From positions 1 through 8,437 of the forward strand of contig CAZYAK010000065.1 in the NCBI GenBank assembly GCA_964645935.1: a stretch of 8,437 nt of DNA. Direction: 5' to 3'. The notes beneath the pieces were generated by a model. It worked only from the letters and a program-made list of their open reading frames with translations. It ran no database searches and was not told the origin of the DNA. The stretch is from CAZYAK01 sp964645935 (GTDB lineage Bacteria; Patescibacteriota; Gracilibacteria; Peribacterales; Peribacteraceae). The position numbers and the translations under genes were made by a program. Positions 5,537 through 8,437 of the stretch are shown here, piece by piece. Numbering within the stretch: position 1 is the first letter of the stretch; the number at the start of each line of letters is the position of its first letter.

Positions 5537-5564
5537 TTGCAGGGGCGGAAGGGACCCTTAGAAT
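5537..5564 (+). promoter_or_regulatory. Promoter of the histone gene
   Basis: TTGCAG (5537-5542, weak -35) and TAGAAT (5559-5564, 5 of 6 to the -10) are 16 bp apart. The expected RNA start is near 5571, leaving a leader of about 25 nt that is C/T-rich and has no Shine-Dalgarno. Confidence 0.55.
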
Positions 5565-5595
5565 CGTGAGCGTCCTTACTTTCTCCCCCACCCGT

Positions 5596-5766
5596 ATGAG
5601 CTACGTCGTTGCCTCCACCATCAAGGAGCTCCTTAAGAAGCAGGGCATGATGACCGCCGGCGATTTCCCCGAGGCCGCCAGCGCCTACCTCGAGAACGCC
5701 CTCAAAATGGCCGCCAAGCGCGCCAAGGACAACGGTCGCGTGACCGTTCGCCCCCACGATCTTTGA
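5596..5766 (+). CDS. Singlet bacterial histone (histone-fold DNA-binding protein)
   Basis: 56 residues, starting MSYVVASTIKELLKKQG. Helix 1 fits about residues 5-16, helix 2 about 23-46 (DFPEAASAYLENALKMAAKR plus AKDN), and the C-terminal loop is GRVTVRPHDL. R48 and D55 are seven apart, as are the Arg and Asp of the RD clamp in archaeal histones (GRKTIKAED in HMfB), and T50 matches the conserved RxT. Helix 3 is essentially absent, as in the short bacterial singlet histones described in Bdellovibrio (Bd0055 type). Such proteins dimerise and bind DNA without sequence specificity; known forms bend or coat it. The frame is open further upstream to 5407, but that part overlaps the promoter and inverted repeat, so the ATG at 5596 is used. 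Monocistronic, with its own promoter and strong terminator, as expected for an abundant protein. Binding mode here is unknown. Confidence 0.85.
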   Translation: MSYVVASTIKELLKKQGMMTAGDFPEAASAYLENALKMAAKRAKDNGRVTVRPHDL

Positions 5767-5794
5767 ACCAGTAATTGGTCATTTCGTGATGAAG

Positions 5795-5820
5795 ACGCCT
5801 CCGTAAGGAGGCGTTTTTTT
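5795..5820 (+). terminator. Strong intrinsic terminator of the histone gene
   Basis: ACGCCTCC, loop GTAA, GGAGGCGT (8 bp, perfect), followed directly by seven Ts (5814-5820). It lies 28 nt after the histone stop. There is no T-tract for the opposite strand. Confidence 0.93.
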
Positions 5821-5855
5821 ACGCTGCCGCGCACGGAAGGGCTGTAGGCACATTC

Positions 5856-5950
5856 GATCAAGGCAGCCGCAATCAAACACACACACACACAAACGCCCAG
5901 CCGCACTGGTCCCGCGGTGCGGACTGGCTCGTGATGCGGCTGCCATGATC
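5856..5950. repeat. Nested inverted-repeat element with inner stem
   Basis: GATCAAGGCAGCCGCAATCA (5856-5875) pairs with 5932-5950 with one mismatch and one extra base; the 10-bp core GGCAGCCGCA is perfect. Inside lies CCGCAC/GTGCGG (5901-5906, 5917-5922). The 5821-6078 stretch downstream of both the histone gene and polX holds no gene that I can support; it consists of this element and two further hairpins. Confidence 0.65.
5877..5890. repeat. AC dinucleotide microsatellite
   Basis: Seven consecutive AC units, located inside the 5856-5950 inverted repeat. A shorter GT-rich run also lies next to the palindrome at the left window edge (26-34). Confidence 0.85.
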
Positions 5951-5957
5951 GCCACCC

Positions 5958-5974
5958 GCGGCCAGAAAGGCCGC
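5958..5974. repeat. Small GC-rich hairpin
   Basis: GCGGCC, loop AGAAA, GGCCGC, a perfect 6-bp stem. No T-tract follows. Third in the run of hairpins between the histone gene and polX. Confidence 0.5.
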
Positions 5975-6030
5975 TGCGTGGAGTGGAAACACGGGATAGT
6001 CGCATCGGGAAACGCCTGTCGGCGACCACC

Positions 6031-6059
6031 TGTCATGGTGAGCACGTCGAACCATGACA
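6031..6059. repeat. REP-like palindrome downstream of polX
   Basis: TGTCATGGT (6031-6039) and ACCATGACA (6051-6059) form a perfect 9-bp stem around an 11-nt loop GAGCACGTCGA. The loop and inner stem resemble the GAGCTTGTCGAA-type palindromic repeat that is dispersed in many bacterial genomes. It lies 19 bp beyond the polX stop, where such elements are common, and could serve as its transcript end. Confidence 0.6.
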
Positions 6060-6078
6060 CACCAGAAACGCCCCCTGG

Positions 6079-7050
6079 TTATCCCTCCAACCCCGGCAGT
6101 ACCGACGTCCGCTTCTCCGGCTCGATGAACGGCAGGTCCAGCTTCTTGTAGATGTCTTGCTCCTCCTTGCTGGCGAGGATGTTCCCCTTGGCGTCCATGA
6201 GACCGTACTCGTTCAATTTCCATCCCCGCTCGATCGCGCGCTTGCGCAGCGAGATGTTGTGCTCTTTGTCCCCCGTGAAGTACAGCAGCGCGCTCCCCCA
6301 CTGTGCCGGTTCCACGAAGCGGACGTCGACGCGGAGTCCCCGCTTGAGGTTGAAGGCGATCTTGGTGGTGCCGTGGGCGACGTTCTTTTCCACGATGGGG
6401 AGCTTGGTGACCGCCTCCATCACCTCCTCGCGGCGCGTGGTGACGGCGGCGATGTCGAGGTCGCCGATGGTGGCCTTACCCCGGCGGAACGACCCCGCGA
6501 TCTCCGCGCGGTCCACGCCCGGGACGGCGCGGATGGTCTGGAGGAGCATGGCGGCCTCGGCAGCGATCTCTTCTCGAGGGAAGCGGCGGCTTCGCTCCGT
6601 CACCTGACGAGCGTTATCGAGGATCTTCTTCTCCAGGACCTCGGACATGCGCTCGAGGTCGCGCAGCTTCCCCTCCTCCGCGGCCTTCACCAACCCGGCA
6701 ACGGTGGTGATACCAAGCTCCTTCTGCAGCTGGCGCACGCGCTTGGGCCCCAGATCCTCCACCGCCATGAGCTCCGCGGAGAGGCCACCCTGCTCCTTGA
6801 GGAGCTGGTCCAGGAACGCCATGGCGCCGGTGGTGACGAACTCGCGGATCTTGGCGGCCGTGGCCTCCCCAATGCCGGGGAGCGCCTTGAGCGCCTTCTC
6901 GTCTGGGTATTCGGCCACGTCCATGGGTAGGTCCTCCACCACCGTGGCGGCCTTGCGGTAGGCATTAGGCTTGAAGGCGACGCCCTGCTCGTCCAAGAGA
7001 GCCGCGATCTGGCGGAACATCTGAGCCACTCGCTGATTGCGCTCGTACAT
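6079..7050 (-). CDS. polX: Family X DNA polymerase lacking the PHP domain
   Basis: 323 residues. Family X polymerases fill short gaps in base-excision and end-joining repair. In order: an N-terminal 8-kDa-like domain beginning MYERNQRVAQMFRQIA, a helix-hairpin-helix at 53-71 (LKALPGIGEATAAKIREF), a second at 97-115, then the nucleotidyl-transferase core with GSFRR (186-190), GDLDI giving catalytic D197 and D199, VDVR giving the third Asp D242, and the YFTGDKEHNISLRKRA block (257-272). It ends at YKKLDLPFIEPE plus 12 residues. That is the point where most bacterial PolX proteins (about 570 residues) continue into a C-terminal PHP exonuclease; no PHP coding sequence follows downstream. The layout is thus like eukaryotic Pol beta (335 residues). 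The ATG sits 7 nt after an extended -10 box, so the transcript may be leaderless. Confidence 0.93.
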   Translation of the reverse strand: MYERNQRVAQMFRQIAALLDEQGVAFKPNAYRKAATVVEDLPMDVAEYPDEKALKALPGIGEATAAKIREFVTTGAMAFLDQLLKEQGGLSAELMAVEDLGPKRVRQLQKELGITTVAGLVKAAEEGKLRDLERMSEVLEKKILDNARQVTERSRRFPREEIAAEAAMLLQTIRAVPGVDRAEIAGSFRRGKATIGDLDIAAVTTRREEVMEAVTKLPIVEKNVAHGTTKIAFNLKRGLRVDVRFVEPAQWGSALLYFTGDKEHNISLRKRAIERGWKLNEYGLMDAKGNILASKEEQDIYKKLDLPFIEPEKRTSVLPGLEG

Positions 7051-7057
7051 ATCAAAT

Positions 7058-7066
7058 ATGGTAGCA
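7058..7066 (-). promoter_or_regulatory. Extended -10 promoter of polX, probably leaderless
   Basis: On the minus strand TGC TACCAT is followed by exactly 7 nt and then the polX ATG. No -35 is evident. The motif lies in the 63-bp spacer after the three-gene unknown operon, so polX can be transcribed on its own. Confidence 0.5.
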
Positions 7067-7113
7067 GCGCGGCCGCCGAGGGCAGAAGCCCGTCGATGCA
7101 GGCGACCTGGAGT

Positions 7114-7395
7114 TTAGTTGCGGTGCTGCCACGCCAGGCACTCCTGCACCGCCTGCTGGATCTCCTCCTGCAACACCAGAGCGGCCAAGGGCGTGAGGAT
7201 GGTCGTGAGCGGGGGCACCTGGGAAAGCGGCAGACCGGCGCTCACGCGGATGGCACGGTTCACGGCCTGGGACAACCGTGTCCGGAGCCGGTCGATGGCG
7301 GGGCTGGTGCCGTACCGCTTCTCCAGCGTGGAGGCCTGCTTGGTCACCGCCCGCTTGGCTTGGAGGAGATCGTTCTGTTCGAGGTAGGTCGGCAT
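7114..7395 (-). CDS. 93-residue helical protein, unknown function
   Basis: Not recognised. The protein starts MPTYLEQNDLLQAKRAVTKQ and is predicted mainly helical and basic in its first half. A middle segment LPLSQVPPLTTILTPLAALV (about residues 56-75) is hydrophobic with prolines, and the tail ends ECLAWQHRN. The start is fixed by the neighbour: its ATG shares one base with the TGA of the upstream gene (TGATG), a layout typical of translational coupling by re-initiation. Third and last gene of a three-gene set. The segment is too short and polar for a confident membrane span. Coding status is supported by coupling and by the absence of a better frame. Confidence 0.7.
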   Translation of the reverse strand: MPTYLEQNDLLQAKRAVTKQASTLEKRYGTSPAIDRLRTRLSQAVNRAIRVSAGLPLSQVPPLTTILTPLAALVLQEEIQQAVQECLAWQHRN

Positions 7396-7820
7396 CAGTT
7401 GGAAGAGGGTTCTGGCGCCGATCCGGGGATCGGGCGGATGGGATTCTCCCGGCGAAACGCCAGCGTCCGACCCGCGATCGTGCCTTCGATTTCCAGGGAC
7501 GCGGTGAGCATCGCCTCCGAGAGCTTGGTAAGCGGCACATCGGAAAGGGGGACAGATTCGGACGCGACATCCCGGGAATATCCCCGGCAGTGCACCATCA
7601 CCTCCATCATCTTCTTGGTAAAGCGACTGACGATATCCCCGCACGTACGTCCGCACGCACGGCTTAGGAATTTCTGGATCTCTCCCAGCTTCTGCTGGGC
7701 CTCGGCGACGGTGATGGGGACATGGGTCTCGGAGTTCATGGCTGAGAAGAGGGAATCTGCAGAGGTCATTTCGTACGCGCAGGCGGCAACAGTCTTGGTC
7801 TCGCCGCCTGGGATGCACAT
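7395..7820 (-). CDS. 141-residue protein, unknown function
   Basis: Not recognised. The chosen ATG lies 3 nt after the upstream stop; internal Met codons (MTSADS near residue 18, MNSETH near 28) are alternatives. The central part, with PITVAEAQQKLGEIQKFLSR and VSRFTKKMMEVMVHCRGYSR, looks helical. A more strand-like part follows, LTKLSEAMLTASLEIEGTIA then GRTLAFRREN, and the tail is proline-rich and likely disordered. Cysteines occur at CACG-like spacing (RACGRTCGD) but do not form a recognised metal site. Coupled on both sides within the three-gene set, so the products probably act together. Confidence 0.7.
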   Translation of the reverse strand: MCIPGGETKTVAACAYEMTSADSLFSAMNSETHVPITVAEAQQKLGEIQKFLSRACGRTCGDIVSRFTKKMMEVMVHCRGYSRDVASESVPLSDVPLTKLSEAMLTASLEIEGTIAGRTLAFRRENPIRPIPGSAPEPSSN

Positions 7821-7823
7821 GGT

Positions 7824-8390
7824 TCAGTACTGGTCGGTCTCGTCGGTTTCGTAGTGGACATGGGCGGGGCCACCATTGCTCTTGCTCTTGCTCTTCTGCT
7901 TGCCGGCGCCATTCTTAAATTGCTTCATGACCCGATTGAGCTTTTTGCGGATGATCTCGGCGGCCGCACGTAGAACCATCTCGCTGTTGTTTACCTTCGC
8001 GGCCTCGATCTCCCCTTCCAACTTCTCCCAGTGCTCGAAGATCTGCGGCGCCACGGCTTGGTTCTTTCGGAGAACCTCACGCAACTGCTGCGCCACTTCG
8101 GAACGAAGCTGCACCATGGGCACCAGCTGGTTTTTGGCCTCCACCTTGGCGAAATCCGTCACCGACCGGAGTGATCCGACCGTGCCGTTCCACATCCACA
8201 GCATTCCCTTGGAATTGAGGAGATAGAGACGAACTTGCTGCGCCTGCTCGTCGAGCGTCCCGTACTGGATCTGCGCGACGAAGCTCTCGGGGACGACGTC
8301 GTACATCGCGAGCACCTCGGCTTCGGTGGACTTCTGCGGTACCGTCTCGAGGACAGCACTCGCATCACCCAGGGTTTCGGCAGCGTTCAT
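7824..8390 (-). CDS. 188-residue helical protein with Lys/Ser-rich tail, unknown function
   Basis: Not recognised. The ATG at 8390 is preferred over an in-frame GTG at 8414, though both are possible; neither has a Shine-Dalgarno. Residues around 40-85 (PESFVAQIQYGTL then VRLYLLNSKGMLWMWNG) look like a small mixed alpha/beta part. Residues about 90-160 form long amphipathic, charged helices with coiled-coil character (LRSEVAQQLREVLRKNQ, AAAEIIRKKLNRVMKQFKNG). The end KQKSKSKSN is encoded by a hexamer repeat and is followed by an acidic, His/Tyr-containing tail. The basic patch would suit nucleic-acid or membrane-surface binding, but that is a guess. First gene in the set; 3 nt separate its stop from the next ATG. 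Confidence 0.75.
   Translation of the reverse strand: MNAAETLGDASAVLETVPQKSTEAEVLAMYDVVPESFVAQIQYGTLDEQAQQVRLYLLNSKGMLWMWNGTVGSLRSVTDFAKVEAKNQLVPMVQLRSEVAQQLREVLRKNQAVAPQIFEHWEKLEGEIEAAKVNNSEMVLRAAAEIIRKKLNRVMKQFKNGAGKQKSKSKSNGGPAHVHYETDETDQY
7878..7895. repeat. Hexamer tandem repeat (GCTCTT)x3 in coding sequence
   Basis: Three tandem GCTCTT units encode the alternating Lys-Ser run in the tail of the 188-residue protein. Being in-frame hexamers, copy-number change would lengthen or shorten the basic tail without a frameshift. Confidence 0.85.
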
Positions 8391-8437
8391 GGGAGAAAGG
8401 GGGAACGAAGACACAGGTGCGCTCTGGAGTGAAGTGG

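Noticed and set aside
5795..5820. Bidirectional terminator for histone and polX
   Set aside because: The T-tract is only on the + strand side; polX ends 260 bp away with other hairpins between.
7114..7818. 234-codon minus-strand frame covering the two small genes
   Set aside because: Its first 140 codons read as Arg/Pro-rich shadow of the 141-residue gene; only the part from the ATG at 7395 looks like a protein and is coupled to the upstream stop.
1..8437. CRISPR array, insertion sequence or prophage
   Set aside because: No regularly spaced direct repeats, no transposase or integrase frame and no phage-like genes were found on either strand.

Overview
The window is a scaffolded stretch of a compact, GC-rich bacterial genome. 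One run of 100 Ns splits the translation operon. The combination of short intergenic regions, almost no Shine-Dalgarno sequences, near-leaderless promoters, a 56-residue singlet histone and several small unrecognised proteins suggests an uncultivated lineage such as the Candidate Phyla Radiation (Patescibacteria, perhaps the Peribacteria/Peregrinibacteria side). That placement is an inference; only marker-gene phylogeny would settle it. The prfB gene encodes a full RF2 and carries an in-frame UGA frameshift site, so UGA is a stop codon here. This argues against the UGA-recoded CPR lineages (Gracilibacteria, Absconditabacteria).

Layout. 1-390 (-): a DUF559 / PD-(D/E)XK-type nuclease-like protein that runs off the left edge through a 20-bp palindrome. 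509-1783 (-): the classical infC-rpmI-rplT operon (IF3, L35, L20), with the infC 3' end lost in the N gap. infC has no in-frame ATG or GTG at its expected start. 1860-3379 (-): two overlapping genes for single-pass membrane proteins whose size, order and topology resemble PilN and PilO. 3380-3627: divergent intergenic region holding a modular inverted repeat. 3628-4720 (+): prfB with a programmed +1 frameshift. 4860-4985 (+): a 41-residue membrane peptide with a likely leaderless promoter. 5206-5293 (-): tRNA-Ser(CGA), with promoter and terminator. 5596-5766 (+): the singlet histone gene with promoter and strong terminator. 5821-6078: non-coding, packed with inverted repeats. 6079-7050 (-): a family X DNA polymerase that lacks the PHP domain. 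7114-8390 (-): three tightly coupled genes of unknown function.

How it fits together. The left half and prfB are translation housekeeping (initiation factor, two 50S proteins, release factor, tRNA). The histone and PolX concern chromosome organisation and repair. The PilN/PilO-like pair probably sits in the cell envelope. The points most worth following are the histone, the three-gene unknown operon, the PHP-less PolX, the infC start and the repeated use of large nested inverted repeats in nearly every intergenic region.
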